From NCBI RefSeq assembly GCF_003268475.1, contig NZ_MCIF01000002.1, positions 1,842,259-1,906,258 on the forward strand: a stretch of 64,000 nucleotides of DNA. Direction: 5' to 3'. This document shows positions 45,550-55,130 of this stretch, piece by piece (the first letter of the stretch is position 1; each line of letters starts with the position of its first letter). The notes beneath the pieces were generated by a model. The model saw nothing but the letters and a program-made list of their open reading frames with translations. It did no database searches and was not told where the DNA came from. The stretch comes from Thermogemmatispora tikiterensis. GTDB lineage: Bacteria; Chloroflexota; Ktedonobacteria; Ktedonobacterales; Ktedonobacteraceae. The translations under genes were made by a program, and so were the position numbers.

Positions 45550-46308
45550 ATGAAGGAAAGCGAAAGCGCACAACTGCAAGAAAAAGAAGCCTGGAAGCGG
45601 GCGGTAGGCGAAGCTGCCGCTGCTCTGATCGAACCAGGCATGGTGATCGGCCTGGGTAGCGGCTCTACCGCCGAGTGGATGATCCGCGCTCTGGGGCACC
45701 GGCTCCAGCAGGAAGGCTTGCGGATCGCCGGGGCAGTTCCTACCTCAGAACGGACCGAAGCCGTGGCGCGCGCAGTGGGCATTCCCCTCACAGACCTTGA
45801 TCATTACCCCGAGCTGGACCTCGATATCGATGGTACCGACGAAATTGATCCTCACCTCCATCTTATCAAGGGCGGCGGCGGAGCTTTGCTCCGCGAAAAG
45901 GTGGTAGCCTCAGCTTCGCGCCGCTTCGTTGTGATCGCCGATGTCACCAAGCAAGTGCCTCTGCTTGGCCTCCATGTTCCCCTGCCGATCGAAACCGTGC
46001 CCTTCGCTTTGACTCCTGTCAGACGTCGCCTTGAGGCCCTGGGAGCTGAGGCCCGTTTGCGTCAGCGCGATGGCCAGCCTTTCTATACAGACAATGGCAA
46101 TCTTATACTGGATTGTTACTTCCCCGATGGTATCGCTGATCCGGGCGAGCTGGAGAACCGGCTTCGGCGCATCGTGGGCGTGGTCGAAACGGGTCTGTTT
46201 CTGCATATGACCACCGAGGCCCTGATCGCCGGTCCAGGAGGCATCACCCACCTGGCTCGCCGCTCCGAGGCCGACAGCAGCAGCCCAACAGGCCCTGCTG
46301 TTCCTTGA
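45550..46308 (+). CDS. rpiA: ribose-5-phosphate isomerase A
   Basis: 252 residues from ATG MKESESAQ, with GAGG 11 bases upstream. It interconverts ribose 5-phosphate and ribulose 5-phosphate in the pentose phosphate pathway. All RpiA motifs are present: VIGLGSGSTAEWMIRAL (phosphate loop), DIDGTDEIDPHLHLIKGGGGALLREK (active site with the catalytic acid and Lys) and IVGVVETGLFL. It is followed by an intrinsic terminator, so it ends its transcript. Confidence 0.97.
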   Translation: MKESESAQLQEKEAWKRAVGEAAAALIEPGMVIGLGSGSTAEWMIRALGHRLQQEGLRIAGAVPTSERTEAVARAVGIPLTDLDHYPELDLDIDGTDEIDPHLHLIKGGGGALLREKVVASASRRFVVIADVTKQVPLLGLHVPLPIETVPFALTPVRRRLEALGAEARLRQRDGQPFYTDNGNLILDCYFPDGIADPGELENRLRRIVGVVETGLFLHMTTEALIAGPGGITHLARRSEADSSSPTGPAVP

Positions 46309-46349
46309 CAGCTCACTTGCTTTGTCATTATAATCTTTTTAAGATATTT

Positions 46350-46397
46350 AAAAACCTCCTTTGACTTCTTTCTCGCAAGAGGAGAGGAGGTTTTTTT
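46350..46397 (+). terminator. intrinsic terminator after rpiA
   Basis: AAAAACCTCCT pairs with AGGAGG plus the following Ts, around a 24-base loop, and ends in seven T (46391-46397). The A-run on the left makes it usable on both strands. Confidence 0.85.
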
Positions 46398-46570
46398 GTA
46401 GTCTGGCTATTTCTTCTTGCATCGCGGATGGATTCATTGCTGCGTCCTGGCCAGTGCTGGCTTCGGCCCTCTCTTCCCTGGGTGCTCTCCTATCCTCCAG
46501 CGCTGGCAGATGAGGCAATGTGCAGCCGCAACGAGCTAGCTAGTGCTTCTGGACCAAAGGAGTGCCAGCG

Positions 46571-47191
46571 TTGAGCAATGATACGTTTAGCCCGCAGGGC
46601 AAATTCACACCTCCGAAGGGATCTCCCTGGTCGCTCTCGACGAGACGCATCGCCACTGCCGGTGTGCTGGCCGGTCTGACCATCTTAATGGCCTACATTC
46701 CTTTCGTTGGCTATATTCCTCTGCCAACGCCGGCGGGGGCCGCCACGACGGAGCATCTGCCGGTCATCGTTGGCTCCGTCCTTGAAGGCCCGCTGGTCGG
46801 TATGATCACGGGTTTCTTTTTCGGCCTGACCAGCTTCCTGCGAGCCGGCAGCCCTCTGTTCAAGGACCCACTGATCGCTTTCCTGCCACGCATTCTGATC
46901 GGCCTGACATCCTGGCTGGCCTTTGCTGCCCTGCAGCGCACGAATCGCACTGCGGCCTCGGCCCTGGCGGGCGCTATCGGCTCGGCCACCAATACGGTCT
47001 TTGTGCTTGGCCTTGGTTTCCTACGCGGCTATTTGCCCTGGGGCTTCATCGTGCTGATTATCCCCCAGGCTGTGGTAGAGGCGATCGCGGCAGCCATCGT
47101 GATTACTCTGATCGTGCGCTCCTACGAGGCGGTGCGAGGCCGGCTGGCGCGCGCACGCGAGACCAGGCCACGCGATACCCTGCCTTACTAA
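46571..47191 (+). CDS. ECF transporter substrate-binding (S) component
   Basis: 206 residues if started at the TTG at 46571, which has AAAGGAG eight bases upstream; a GTG three codons earlier overlaps that ribosome site. Six membrane segments, with the S-component features IATAGVLAGLTILMAYIPFVGYIPLPTPAGAATTEHLPVIVG and GFFFGLTSFLRAG near residue 80. It captures a vitamin-like substrate; the ligand cannot be named, although this subfamily is often linked to folate or related compounds. The genes for both ATPases and the T subunit follow at once, so this is a dedicated (group I) ECF system. Confidence 0.88.
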   Translation: MSNDTFSPQGKFTPPKGSPWSLSTRRIATAGVLAGLTILMAYIPFVGYIPLPTPAGAATTEHLPVIVGSVLEGPLVGMITGFFFGLTSFLRAGSPLFKDPLIAFLPRILIGLTSWLAFAALQRTNRTAASALAGAIGSATNTVFVLGLGFLRGYLPWGFIVLIIPQAVVEAIAAAIVITLIVRSYEAVRGRLARARETRPRDTLPY

Positions 47192-47211
47192 GGAGCCAGA
47201 CGCGCTGAGCT

Positions 47212-48051
47212 ATGATCGAGGTGAATAACGTTACGTTCCGCTATAGTGGCGAGGCTGAAGAGGGCATAGCTCCAGCCCTGGAAGAGGTTACGCTGCGGAT
47301 CGATGAGGGCGAAACTATCGCCCTCATCGGTCACAATGGCTCGGGCAAAAGTACCCTGGCCCGCCTGCTGGCGGCTATCGTGCTGCCACAGCGGGGGAGC
47401 GTGATCGTCGATGGCCTGCGCACGGACGCCGGCGGCGAGAGTCTCTGGCAGATCCGCCAGTCCGTGGGCCTGGTTTTCCAGAACCCCGACGACCAGCTGG
47501 TCACCAATACGGTGATCGATGAGATCGCCTTTGGACCGGAAAACCTGGGCCTGCCGCGCTTCGAAATTGAGGAGCGCGTTGAAGAGATGCTGGATTTGCT
47601 TGATCTGCGGCCATACGCCAGACACGCTGTGAGCGATCTCTCTCAGGGCCAAAAGCAACGTCTGGCGGTGGCCGGTGTCCTGGCTATGCGCCCCCGCTAC
47701 CTGATCCTGGACGAGCCAACGACGATGATCCCTGGACACACCGCCGAGCAGCTGCTTGAGACGGTGCGTCGCCTGGCACGGGAGCGAGGCATCAGTGTGC
47801 TCCATATTACGCATCACATGTACGAGCTTGCCGATTTTGATCGTGTGATTGTCATGAACCGGGGGCGCGTGCTGCTGGACGGGACGCCAGCCAGCGTCCT
47901 GCGCCACCGGGAGGAGCTGGAGCGCGCCGGTCTGGGCCTGCCGCTGATTACGCAGCTCGGCCAACGTTTGCGCGCCAGGGGATGGTCGCAGCTCCCGGAG
48001 GTGATTCTGACTCTGGATGATCTAAAGGCGGCTTTATGCTCTTTGAAGTAA
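47212..48051 (+). CDS. ecfA1: ECF transporter ATPase A1
   Basis: 279 residues. Walker A GHNGSGKST (40-48), Q-loop VFQNPDDQ, signature LSQGQKQR, Walker B YLILDEPT and the switch histidine in HITHHMYEL are present. The D-loop is unusual: DEPT is followed by TMIPGHT instead of SxLDPxGR, losing its aspartate. It powers the S/T pair as a heterodimer with A2. The start lies 20 bp after the S gene, and the end overlaps A2 by 16 bp, indicating translational coupling. Confidence 0.95.
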   Translation: MIEVNNVTFRYSGEAEEGIAPALEEVTLRIDEGETIALIGHNGSGKSTLARLLAAIVLPQRGSVIVDGLRTDAGGESLWQIRQSVGLVFQNPDDQLVTNTVIDEIAFGPENLGLPRFEIEERVEEMLDLLDLRPYARHAVSDLSQGQKQRLAVAGVLAMRPRYLILDEPTTMIPGHTAEQLLETVRRLARERGISVLHITHHMYELADFDRVIVMNRGRVLLDGTPASVLRHREELERAGLGLPLITQLGQRLRARGWSQLPEVILTLDDLKAALCSLK

Positions 48052-48920
48052 AGGATGTCTACTATACCCGCATGCGCGGGACACCGTTTGCGGTCGAGGC
48101 CCTCAAGGGCTGCAGCCTGACGATCCCCGAAGGCAAGATTACCGCTATTGTGGGACCAACACAGGCCGGCAAGTCGACGCTGCTGCTGACGCTCCTGGGC
48201 CTGTTCCAACCGAGCCGCGGCTCGGTGCTCTTTCGCGGCCAGGATATCCACCAGGCCCCCTTCGACCTTGAGGCTCTACGCTTGCGCGTCGGTATTGTCT
48301 TTCAGTCGCCCGAGGCCCAGCTCTTTGAGGAGACGGTTGGCAAGGATGTCTCCTTCGGGCCTCGTCGGAAAAAGCTGGCACCGGCACAGTCGCGGCACCT
48401 GGTCCAGGAATCGCTGGAGGCGGTGGGACTCCCCTACGAGGAGTTCCGTACGCGCTATATCGCCTCCTTGAGCGGCGGACAGAAGCGTCGTGTGGCGATC
48501 GCTGGCGTGCTGGCCCTGGAACCCGAAGCCATCCTCTTCGATGAGCCAACGGCGGGACTCGACCCCCAGGGCCGGCAGGAGTTGCTGGCCCTGCTTCAGC
48601 GCTTGAAAACGGAGCGCCGGCTGACGATTGTGCTCACATCGAGCAGCCTGGCCGATGTGGCTATGCTGGCCGATCAGGTGATTGTCCTCCATGAGGGACG
48701 TGTGGTCCTGAGCGGTAGCCCTCGTACGGTTCTGGCTCACGCCGAGGAGCTGCTCGCGCTCGATATTACCTTGCCCGAGATTACGCAAATCGCTCTGGGC
48801 TTGCGCTCGCTCTGGCCCGCTCTTCGTTGCGATGTGCTGACCCTCGATGAGCTTGAAGAGGAGCTGGTGCGCTTTCTTCCTCATGCCGCCAGCCAGGAGA
48901 CTCAGCTCTCCTCTCCTTGA
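48036..48920 (+). CDS. ecfA2: ECF transporter ATPase A2
   Basis: 294 residues. Walker A GPTQAGKST (40-48), Q-loop VFQSPEAQ, signature LSGGQKRR, Walker B AILFDEPT and a normal D-loop TAGLDPQGR are present. The switch (H-loop) histidine is missing: the usual VTHD region reads VLTSSSLADVAM. A1 has the histidine but an altered D-loop, so the two ATPases differ in complementary ways. A C-terminal extension (about 240-294) is probably the A2-type tail that contacts the T subunit. It overlaps the A1 gene and ends 22 bp before ecfT. Confidence 0.95.
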   Translation: MLFEVKDVYYTRMRGTPFAVEALKGCSLTIPEGKITAIVGPTQAGKSTLLLTLLGLFQPSRGSVLFRGQDIHQAPFDLEALRLRVGIVFQSPEAQLFEETVGKDVSFGPRRKKLAPAQSRHLVQESLEAVGLPYEEFRTRYIASLSGGQKRRVAIAGVLALEPEAILFDEPTAGLDPQGRQELLALLQRLKTERRLTIVLTSSSLADVAMLADQVIVLHEGRVVLSGSPRTVLAHAEELLALDITLPEITQIALGLRSLWPALRCDVLTLDELEEELVRFLPHAASQETQLSSP

Positions 48921-48942
48921 TACTCGCCAGCAGGTGGTTACC

Positions 48943-49782
48943 ATGATCGAGATCTCCCGCCATATCTCCTTCGGTCAATACGTCGATAACGGCTCACGGC
49001 TAACACGCCTTGATCCGCGGGCCAAGATTCTCTGTTTTGCTCTCGCTGTCGCTGCTTTTACCTATATTAGCCAGTTTGCTGCGCTAGCCCTCTGTCTATT
49101 TTTCTGTCTTTTTCTTCAGTGGCTCTCTCGCCTGCCTCTGCGCTATGTGCTGCAGGGTATGCGCATGTTCATCAGCTTTCTGGTGATACTCTATGCCTTT
49201 CAGGTCCTGTTCTATACGTCGAGCACGCAGGCGACGAGCGTGATCTGGCATTGGGGAGTGTTGACGATCTCCTGGGAGGGCCTCATTCACAGTACGCAGG
49301 TCGATCTGCGAGTGATTTTCCTGTACTATTTGACTTCGCTCCTGATGCTGACTACTTCGCTGGTCGATCTGGCCGATGGAGCGGAGGCTTTACTGCGCCC
49401 CCTCCGTCGCCTCGGGCTGCCGGTTCACGAGCTGGTGATGGTCTTTGTGATTGCTCTGAAGTTTGTGCCCCTCCTCATTACGGAGGTGGAACGCTTGAGC
49501 ATCGCCCAGGCGACGCGCGGGGTGCGCTTCGGACGCGGCAACCCCTGGCAGCGTATTCGGGCGCTGAGTGGGATCATTGTGCCGCTCTTTATGAGCGGGC
49601 TGCAGCGCGTGGAGATGTTAAGCACGGCTATGGAGGCTCGTTGCTATCGCGCCGGCTACCGCGGCTGGCGTCGCAGTAAGCTGCATGCTTTGCAGTGGAC
49701 CGGCGCCGATAGTCTGGCGCTGGCCTGCTGCCTGCTGCTCTGCGGGCTGTTGGTGGCCCTCAATTTTGTCAGCCCTTTCTAG
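48943..49782 (+). CDS. ecfT: ECF transporter transmembrane component T
   Basis: 279 residues from the ATG with AGGTGG seven bases upstream. About five to six membrane segments. The two coupling-helix Arg motifs that dock on the ATPases are recognisable: ATRGVRF near residue 198 and AMEARCYRAGYR near residue 230. It links S-component toppling to ATP hydrolysis. It is the last gene of the S-A1-A2-T operon. Confidence 0.95.
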   Translation: MIEISRHISFGQYVDNGSRLTRLDPRAKILCFALAVAAFTYISQFAALALCLFFCLFLQWLSRLPLRYVLQGMRMFISFLVILYAFQVLFYTSSTQATSVIWHWGVLTISWEGLIHSTQVDLRVIFLYYLTSLLMLTTSLVDLADGAEALLRPLRRLGLPVHELVMVFVIALKFVPLLITEVERLSIAQATRGVRFGRGNPWQRIRALSGIIVPLFMSGLQRVEMLSTAMEARCYRAGYRGWRRSKLHALQWTGADSLALACCLLLCGLLVALNFVSPF

Positions 49783-50198
49783 GCGGCGCCGGCAGAGCTG
49801 TGTGGCCAGTACGCCAGCGCCGCTGCCCCACGCCAGGCCTCCTTTGAGGATGTTCTAAACCTGTTCGCCGCGATCGCTCCCTGGCCTGACCTGAGCCAGC
49901 GGTCTCATCTGCTCTACCTCTCGTTCTCAGCCACACCTTTCTGCCAGCGCCCTGCTCCCCGACTTTGGCCTTGTTTGTCCTCAGCCTGACGGCTTTGTGT
50001 CAATGTGACGAGAGAAAATGTTGACAAACCATCGCCTAATCCGTAAAACTATATCATAAACTATCACACCAACCTGGATGAAAGCCGGGGGGAAGGGGAG
50101 AAAGAGGGCTTATGGCCTGCGCTGGTTGTCGTTGTGATGGCGTGTGCTCAGCGAGGCCGGGCGGACTGCGTCAGCGAGGAAGGTAATCAGGCAGGTAT
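49783..50198. promoter_or_regulatory. intergenic region with promoter for the glpA-type operon
   Basis: 416 bp without a gene. Consensus TTGACA at 50021-50026 is followed after 17 bp by TAAAAC (50044-50049), itself in an A/T-rich patch (TATATCATAAAC), about 150 bases before the oxidoreductase start. After ecfT, GGCGGCGC and GCGCCGC can pair around a loop of about 40 bases; this is a weak candidate terminator. Confidence 0.5.
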
Positions 50199-51659
50199 AT
50201 GGAGATGACCAGCATAGATCTTGACGTTGATATCCTTGTGATCGGTGGGGGTGTGGTTGGCTGCGCGATTCTGCGCGAGCTTGCGCGTTACGATGCCAGC
50301 ATTGCTTTGCTGGAGCAGTACCCTGACGTCTGCGAAGGTACCAGTAAGGCCAATAGCGCTATTGTGCACACTGGCTTCGATGCCAGGCCAGGCACCCTGG
50401 AGGCGCGCTTGCTAGCCGAGGCGCGTCAACTGTGGCCGGAGGTCATCGCGCGCCTTCACATTCCCTATCTGCAGACGGGGGCGCTGATGGTAGCCCTCAA
50501 TGAGCAGGAACAGGCTACCATTGCCAGGGAAATTGTGCCCAAAGCAGCAGCCAACGGGATCACGTTGCAGCCGTTGAGCCGGGCGGAGATTCTGGAGGCG
50601 GCCCCTTACGTCAACGAGCGCATCGTTGGCGGTGTCTTGGTCGAAGGTGAAGGGGTCATCGATCCTTTTTGGACGACACGCGCCTATTGCGAGCACGCCC
50701 TCCTTAATGGGGCCCAGCTCTTTCTGGGCGAACGCGTGAACGCTATAGAGGTAGGACGACGGCGGCTTCGGGTGCGCACGGAAAACGGCAAAACCTTTTC
50801 GGCAGCTCTCGTTGTCAATGCTGCTGGACTGTGGGCTGACGAGGTCGCGCGCCTGGCAGGTGATCATTCCTTCAAACTCACACCACGCAAAGGTGAGTTT
50901 CTGATCACCGAGGAGGACCACGGCGTTGCCCAGATCATTCTGCCCGTGCCGAGCGAGGTTTCCAAGGGTATTTTGGTGACACCGATCGTTTTCGGTGGCG
51001 TCCTGCTTGGGCCAACAGCAGAGGACGTCAGCGATAAGAGAGACCTGGCGACAACCACGGCGGGACAGCAGCGCATCCGCGAGGGTGTGGGAAGGCTGGT
51101 GCCAGCTATGACTACGGCCTCCACCGTGCGTCAGTTCGCCGGCCTGCGCGCCGTGAGCAGTACCGGCGACTACATCATTCGCCCTTCAACCGTCAGTGAG
51201 CGTCTGCTTCATGTGGCTGGTATTCGCTCCACTGGTCTGTCGGCTTCGCCGGCCATCGGGCACTACGTTGGAACGCTGGTCGCGGAAACGTTGGGGCTGC
51301 GCCTGCGTACCAGCTACCGCGAGGCGCTACCGGAGCCGCTGAGTGAAGCCACCCATGAAGATGGCGAGGTGGTCTGCCTCTGCCGTTCGATTACTCGCGG
51401 CGAGATTCTGGCCGCTCTGCGCTCAACCCTCCCTCCGCAGACCCTGGATGGCCTGAAGCGACGGACGGGCGCAATGTTGGGCGAGTGCCAGGGCAATCTC
51501 TGCCTCCCTCGTCTGATCGCACTGTTCCAGCAGGAGCTGGGACGCGATCCTTTGTCTCTGGAGAAGCATGCCCCCGGCTCGCGCTTGCTGGTCGAGCGTC
51601 TGAGGCACCTTGGGAGCGTCCCCGCCCACAGCGGTGAGCGGCCTAAGCGAGGACAGTAG
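50199..51659 (+). CDS. GlpA-type FAD-dependent dehydrogenase with [2Fe-2S] domain
   Basis: 486 residues. The FAD-binding motif VIGGGVVGCAILREL is near residue 11, and the DAO-fold core (residues 10-370) matches glycerol-3-phosphate dehydrogenase GlpA and L-2-hydroxyglutarate oxidase (ANSAIVHTGFDA, RKGEFLI, AGIRSTGLSASPAIG). A C-terminal BFD-type domain has cysteines C393, C395, C430 and C435 (CxCx34CxxxxC) for a [2Fe-2S] cluster. With GlpK nearby, oxidation of glycerol 3-phosphate is the best guess. ATGs at 50199 and 50205 are equally possible starts. The partner flavoprotein gene follows 42 bp later. Confidence 0.9.
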   Translation: MEMTSIDLDVDILVIGGGVVGCAILRELARYDASIALLEQYPDVCEGTSKANSAIVHTGFDARPGTLEARLLAEARQLWPEVIARLHIPYLQTGALMVALNEQEQATIAREIVPKAAANGITLQPLSRAEILEAAPYVNERIVGGVLVEGEGVIDPFWTTRAYCEHALLNGAQLFLGERVNAIEVGRRRLRVRTENGKTFSAALVVNAAGLWADEVARLAGDHSFKLTPRKGEFLITEEDHGVAQIILPVPSEVSKGILVTPIVFGGVLLGPTAEDVSDKRDLATTTAGQQRIREGVGRLVPAMTTASTVRQFAGLRAVSSTGDYIIRPSTVSERLLHVAGIRSTGLSASPAIGHYVGTLVAETLGLRLRTSYREALPEPLSEATHEDGEVVCLCRSITRGEILAALRSTLPPQTLDGLKRRTGAMLGECQGNLCLPRLIALFQQELGRDPLSLEKHAPGSRLLVERLRHLGSVPAHSGERPKRGQ

Positions 51660-51701
51660 GTCAGCACCCTCTGGTCTACCAATCGCTGGGAGTGCGGGTA
51701 A

Positions 51702-52661
51702 ATGCAGGAGCAAAGGAAGCAGATGAGGAAGGTGCAGATGTCAGTATATACCTTAGAGGACATGCTTCTGATGGAAAACATGCATGAGGGAGATTATGAT
51801 GTGGCTATCGTTGGAGCCGGCCTGAGTGCCTTGAGCCTGCTGCATAGCGGAGGCGCGGCCCTCGGGCGCACGGTGGTGCTTGATTATCAGGAGCAGGTGG
51901 GCGGGTTGCTGCGCTATCTGTTGCCAGCCGACGGCTTTGGAACAGAGTGGGAACTGTTGCGGGATTTCCAGCTTCCCCCGGGAGTGAGCTTGCTCCTGCA
52001 AACGACGGCAGTGGGACTGCTGCCTGCCCACGATGCAGAGCCGACCCATACGCTGGTTGTCCGTCGGCGCCAGGGCACGATGCAGCTGCGCGCTCGCCAG
52101 GTGGTAATCGCCTGCGGCGGAGTGGAGCGTCCCCGCGAGCACGATGCTATTCCAGGGACGCGCCCAGCGGGAGTCATGACACCCGTACTGGCTCTGCAGC
52201 TGCTGGCTCAAGGGTACCTGCCCGGGCGGCGCGCCCTCGTCTACGGCGATTCGCGCTACGCCCTGGCCACGGCCAGGCGTCTGGCTGAGGCCGGCCTGGA
52301 GGTGATCACAGCAGCTCCCACCAGTGGCAATGGTCGCTCGGTCAGGCTCTGCGGGACCTTAGAGGAGATCTGCGGCTTTCCTCGCCTCACCGCCGTGCGT
52401 TTGCTCTGTGATCAGCAGTCGGTGGAGGTCGAGGTCGATACCTTGATCTACGCCACTGGCCTGCTGGCCGGCACGCACTGGCTGAAGGGCAGCGGTGTCG
52501 CATTGACTGCTGCTGGCACCATCGCCGTCGATGCTCACTACCGCACGAATATTGCGGGCATCTATGCCATCGGCACGGTGGTCAGACCGGGGTTAGACCA
52601 TGAGGATTCCGTGCGCATGGGGAAAGAGGTGGCAGCCCTGCTGCCAGGAGGTGTATCATGA
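51702..52661 (+). CDS. NAD(P)/FAD-dependent oxidoreductase, partner of the GlpA-type protein
   Basis: 319 residues; starts at 51723 and 51738 have equally good ribosome sites. FAD motif VAIVGAGLSALSLLHSG near residue 28, second dinucleotide site GRRALVYGDSRYALATARRL near residue 175, and TNIAGIYAIGTVVRPGLDHEDSV at the end show the two-nucleotide fold of pyridine nucleotide-disulfide reductases, without a redox-active CxxC. The family is commonly found beside BFD-containing GlpA in Thermotogae and Firmicutes glycerol operons and probably passes electrons between the two. The stop overlaps the next start by 4 bp (ATGA). Confidence 0.88.
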   Translation: MQEQRKQMRKVQMSVYTLEDMLLMENMHEGDYDVAIVGAGLSALSLLHSGGAALGRTVVLDYQEQVGGLLRYLLPADGFGTEWELLRDFQLPPGVSLLLQTTAVGLLPAHDAEPTHTLVVRRRQGTMQLRARQVVIACGGVERPREHDAIPGTRPAGVMTPVLALQLLAQGYLPGRRALVYGDSRYALATARRLAEAGLEVITAAPTSGNGRSVRLCGTLEEICGFPRLTAVRLLCDQQSVEVEVDTLIYATGLLAGTHWLKGSGVALTAAGTIAVDAHYRTNIAGIYAIGTVVRPGLDHEDSVRMGKEVAALLPGGVS

Positions 52662-53131
52662 AGCTCAACGGAGCGGTCAACGTCAGCGCGCCCCGAGAAG
52701 AGGTCTGGCAGCTCTTTATGGACCCGACCCAGCTCTGTCGGGTCGTCCCAGGCTGCGAGCAGGCGCAACGTGTGGATGACACACACTATGAGGCGCTGCT
52801 GGCGGTCAAGATTCAATTCATGACCATCCGCGCCCGCGCCCACGGTACTTTGCTGGAGGCGCGTGAGCCGGACCATCTGGTCGCCGAGATGGTCGGCGAG
52901 CCGCTGGCAATGGCTGGGGCTTTCCGCGCCCACCTGGTGGTTGACCTGATCCCCATCTCTATGACGGGAGGAACGGAGGTACGTTACACGATCGAGCTTT
53001 CGATGCTGGGACGCCTGGCAAGCCTGGGCGAGGCCATCATCCGGGCAACGGCGAATCGGCTGGCGTCACAGTTCGCCGCCAATGTTGCTCAGCTCTTCTC
53101 AGCCCAGGCCCAGGAACCTGGTCAACGCTAG
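52658..53131 (+). CDS. CoxG-like SRPBCC protein
   Basis: 157 residues of the START/SRPBCC lipid-binding fold, CO-dehydrogenase subunit G subfamily: MKLNGAVNVSAPREEVWQLFMDPTQLCRVVPGCEQAQ at the start and RATANRLASQFAANVAQLF at the end. CoxG of CO oxidisers helps assemble or anchor a molybdenum hydroxylase. No such enzyme is near; here it overlaps the flavoprotein gene by 4 bp and is surely co-translated. It probably serves the oxidoreductase pair, for example in membrane attachment. No membrane segment is evident. Confidence 0.9.
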   Translation: MKLNGAVNVSAPREEVWQLFMDPTQLCRVVPGCEQAQRVDDTHYEALLAVKIQFMTIRARAHGTLLEAREPDHLVAEMVGEPLAMAGAFRAHLVVDLIPISMTGGTEVRYTIELSMLGRLASLGEAIIRATANRLASQFAANVAQLFSAQAQEPGQR

Positions 53132-53403
53132 AGTCGGCTCTTGCTCGCCTGGTCTGCCCGCCACCAGGCCGGGTTGGCCCAGGTCTACCACTCCTTCATT
53201 CCTCAACAGGATGAAGCTATCACACGGTCTGCTGCGCAGGGGAGCGCGCCCATGAGGCCCTGAGCTGAGGATTGCTACCAGCCCGACTAGCGAGCGAGCG
53301 AGCGAGTGTGGCGCCCACCGGGCTGGTACGGGTCTTGCCTCTCAGCCAGCGCCCCATCCAGGATGCGCATCTGTCCGCCCTGCCGAAGAAAGGAGCACCT
53401 TCT

Positions 53404-54951
53404 ATGTCGCTCAGCGAACAACCAAAGCTGATCTCAGAGGAGCAGCTTGTCGAACAGTTTGGCTACCGGCAGGAATTCCGCCGCGAATTGAAGCGCTTCG
53501 CTTCCTTCGCTGTAGGTTTCTCCTTTATCTCGATCACGACGGGTATCTTCACCACCTATGGCTCAGTGCTGAACTGGGGCGGGCCTCGCGGCATCTGGAC
53601 CTGGCCACTGGTCATTGTCGGTCAACTCCTGGTGGCGCTCGTTTTCGGGGCGCTGGCCTCTCGCATTCCGCTGGCCGGCTATTCATATCAGTGGGCCTCG
53701 CGTCTGATTAACCCAAAGATTGGCTGGCTCACAGGCTGGATCTCCTTCACCTTTCTGGTCGTCGACGTGGTGGCAGTCGACTATGCGGTGGCACAGACAG
53801 TTCTGCCAACGCTCTTCGGCTATACAGAGACGCCGGTCAATGCCTGGATCGCCACCGCGGTGGTGATTCTCATCCAGACGCTGCTCGTGCTCTTTTCTAC
53901 TGTCTGGGCGACGCGCATCAACAACACTGCCGTCGGCACGGAGGTGGTTGGCATTGTGGGCCTGACCTTGCTGCTACTGATCGTCGGCGGTGCCCGTGGC
54001 CTGCTCCACCCCGATCATCTCTTCAGCACAGGCAGCGTTCCCGCCGCCAACTACTTCAGCTTTGGCGGCCTCTTCTCCAGCGGCCCCTTCATGCTCTCCT
54101 TCTTGCTGGGAGCCTTCACGATTGTCGGATTCGAGGCCGCAGCGAACCTGGCCGAAGAGACGCAGGAGGCGCACCGTACGGTGCCGTTCGCCATGTGGTC
54201 TTCGGTTCTGCTGAGCGGCGTTGTCGGCTTTGCCTTCCTAATCGCCCTCAATCTGGCCTCGGACAATCTGCAGGCACTGGCCAGCTCCGCGACGCCAGTG
54301 GCCGATATCATTACCCATATCCTTGGGCCGATCGTTGGCGATATTTTCCTGGTGCTGGTGACTTTCTCGATCTTTGCCTGCGGTCTGGTGATCTTTATCA
54401 CACTGACACGCCTGATCTGGGCAATGTCGCGCGACGAGCGCTTTCCTGCCTCGCGCTGGCTGCGCCAGGTTAACCCTAATACGGGCACACCAGTTCCATC
54501 GACGGTGCTTTCCTTTGTCCTGTGCGAGCTGGTCCTGGCCCTCTTCGCCGGCATCGGCCTGGCTCAGAACCAGACAACAACCCTCAGCAATCTCTTCTCG
54601 GCGGCCACGCTCTTGCCCGCGATCATCTACTTGTTGACGGTGATCTATTATGTGGCTGCCCGGCGCCGCCTGCCCTCCATTCCCGGCGGTCTCAATCTGG
54701 GGGTCTTTGAATGGCCGGTGATTATTCTGGCTCTCATCTGGCTCGTCTTCGAACTGCTGATCTTCCGCGATAGGCAGTTCGCTGTTCCCTGGCTCTATAC
54801 CCTGGGGATGTTCGCGCTCGGCCTGATCTACTTCGTCTGGTTGCTGATTGCACGACCGGCGGTCCTTAAGACCGTGCCGATCGAGGAGACGGTACGGGCC
54901 CTGGGCAACTCCTCACCTTCCGCCGAGATCTCAGGCTCGTCAACAACGTAG
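53404..54951 (+). CDS. APC-superfamily amino acid/amine permease
   Basis: 515 residues from the ATG with AAAGGAG eight bases upstream. About twelve membrane segments, with the APC start pattern FASFAVGFSFISITTGIFTTYG in helix 1 and GFEAAANLAEETQEAHRTVP in the helix 6 region. It resembles permeases for GABA, choline or other amines. Its place between flavoprotein genes and a GlpK-type kinase is unexpected for glycerol use, which would need a channel or a polyol transporter. The true substrate of the locus may therefore be something other than glycerol. A short GAGC tetranucleotide tract lies upstream at 53289-53306. Confidence 0.9.
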   Translation: MSLSEQPKLISEEQLVEQFGYRQEFRRELKRFASFAVGFSFISITTGIFTTYGSVLNWGGPRGIWTWPLVIVGQLLVALVFGALASRIPLAGYSYQWASRLINPKIGWLTGWISFTFLVVDVVAVDYAVAQTVLPTLFGYTETPVNAWIATAVVILIQTLLVLFSTVWATRINNTAVGTEVVGIVGLTLLLLIVGGARGLLHPDHLFSTGSVPAANYFSFGGLFSSGPFMLSFLLGAFTIVGFEAAANLAEETQEAHRTVPFAMWSSVLLSGVVGFAFLIALNLASDNLQALASSATPVADIITHILGPIVGDIFLVLVTFSIFACGLVIFITLTRLIWAMSRDERFPASRWLRQVNPNTGTPVPSTVLSFVLCELVLALFAGIGLAQNQTTTLSNLFSAATLLPAIIYLLTVIYYVAARRRLPSIPGGLNLGVFEWPVIILALIWLVFELLIFRDRQFAVPWLYTLGMFALGLIYFVWLLIARPAVLKTVPIEETVRALGNSSPSAEISGSSTT

Positions 54952-55130
54952 CAGAGCCGGCGCACTCTATCCAACCAACCCAACCTGCTCGCTGCTCTGG
55001 CCCGTTCGTGCACTGGCTTACTCTCTACGGGTGATTGAGGGATCAGCAGCGCACGAGCAGGGCCAGAGGCGATGAGAGGCCGCCGGCCTTGCTGTGTTGG
55101 GAAGGGCATCAGTACAGGAGGAGAGCAAGG

